DNA of 5,298 bases, taken from contig JBAWVO010000388.1 of assembly GCA_037147235.1 (NCBI GenBank), positions 1 to 5,298 on the forward strand, in the 5' to 3' direction. Shown one piece after another: positions 5,182-5,298 of the stretch (position 1 is the stretch's first letter; each line of letters begins with the position of its first letter). A program made the position numbers and the translations under genes. The notes beneath the pieces were generated by a model that was given only the letters and a program-made list of their open reading frames with translations, ran no database searches and had not been told where the DNA came from. Source of the DNA: JANXQG01 sp037147235. Its GTDB lineage: Bacteria; Planctomycetota; Planctomycetia; Pirellulales; Thermoguttaceae.

Positions 5182-5210
5182 AAAAAAACATGGCTCTTCC
5201 GGTTCCATGT
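5182..5210 (-). terminator. Hairpin plus T-tract on the minus strand, inside the repeat
   Basis: Reading the minus strand, ACATGG (5210-5205) pairs with CCATGT (5193-5188) across an 11-nt loop and is followed by six more T (5187-5182). The stem is only 6 bp, but the T-tract is good. It would stop transcripts arriving from a minus-strand gene beyond the right edge, before the barrel promoter. The loop holds the AACCGGAAGAG core of the dispersed repeat. Confidence 0.5.
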
Positions 5211-5253
5211 GCGGAACGCGAATAATTGTAGGGTGGGAAGAGTGCAGCGAGCC
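5192..5253 (+). repeat. Dispersed repeat, copy 2
   Basis: This copy has GGCTCTTCCGGTTC (5192-5205), a GTGC core, and the 26-nt block at 5228-5253 containing GGGTGGGAAGAGTGCAGCGA. It is in the same orientation as copy 1 (3858-3908). Copies 1 and 2 bracket the barrel gene and its promoter as direct repeats about 1.3 kb apart. The longest upstream reading of the barrel ORF starts inside this copy. Confidence 0.8.
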
Positions 5254-5291
5254 CCACCAATTCTGTTGCGGTCCGCTTTTGGTGGGGCTCG
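5248..5291. repeat. 12-bp inverted repeat at the end of repeat copy 2
   Basis: CGAGCCCCACCA (5248-5259) is the exact reverse complement of TGGTGGGGCTCG (5280-5291), with a 20-nt spacer. It overlaps the GCAGCGAGCC end of the dispersed repeat, so the full element here is partly palindromic. The GGGTGGG at 5231-5237 could compete for the same CCCACC. The T-tract after it is poor (GTTTCACT). It could be a terminator, a palindromic repeat end, or the start of another repeat copy cut by the window edge. Confidence 0.7.
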
Positions 5292-5298
5292 TTTCACT

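Noticed and set aside
1..5298. CRISPR array, rRNA, transposase or integrase gene
   Set aside because: No regularly spaced repeats, no rRNA-like sequence and no recombinase motif were seen on either strand.

Overview
The window looks like a chromosomal segment of a planctomycete, probably a Pirellula-like lineage. This is an inference from three signs. It carries an outer-membrane barrel gene with a signal peptide and a Pro-rich linker. It has two copies of a short repeat containing GCAGCGAGCC, of a kind I associate with planctomycete genomes. It also has a run of small uncharacterised genes of types I have met mainly there (the MGGFGSGR zinc-ribbon family and the PPEGLEQ...GAESGA type). No database was searched.

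Layout, left to right. Bases 1-105 show nothing I can support. Bases 106-1471 hold a two-gene minus-strand unit: an Old Yellow Enzyme-family ene-reductase (XenA/YqjM type), followed 34 nt downstream by an 82-residue protein of unknown function with its own strong Shine-Dalgarno. Divergent from it, on the plus strand, are a 35-codon Cys-containing micro-ORF (1517-1624) and a 174-residue protein (1621-2145). Their stop and start overlap as ATGA, so they are probably translationally coupled. A 322-nt gap between convergent genes follows (2146-2467).

Bases 2468-3727 hold a minus-strand cassette of three small genes, transcribed in the order 3389-3727, 2980-3327, 2468-2944. A perfect 12-bp hairpin heads it. 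None has a known function. The last is a Cys4 zinc-ribbon-like protein, and the middle one has a compact helical domain plus a charged C-terminal helix. Together with the plus-strand pair they look like an accessory patch set between two ordinary chromosomal genes.

Bases 3858-5298 hold the barrel gene (3952-5067, minus) in a clearly punctuated setting. A repeat copy carries a hairpin with a T-tract upstream, a good sigma70-like promoter follows, then an SD and a signal-peptide start. Downstream of the stop lie an inverted repeat and the second repeat copy. The barrel gene therefore appears to be a self-contained transcription unit. The most interesting items are the ATGA-coupled zinc-finger-like pair, the hairpin that may mask the SD of the cassette's first gene, and the direct repeats bracketing the barrel gene.
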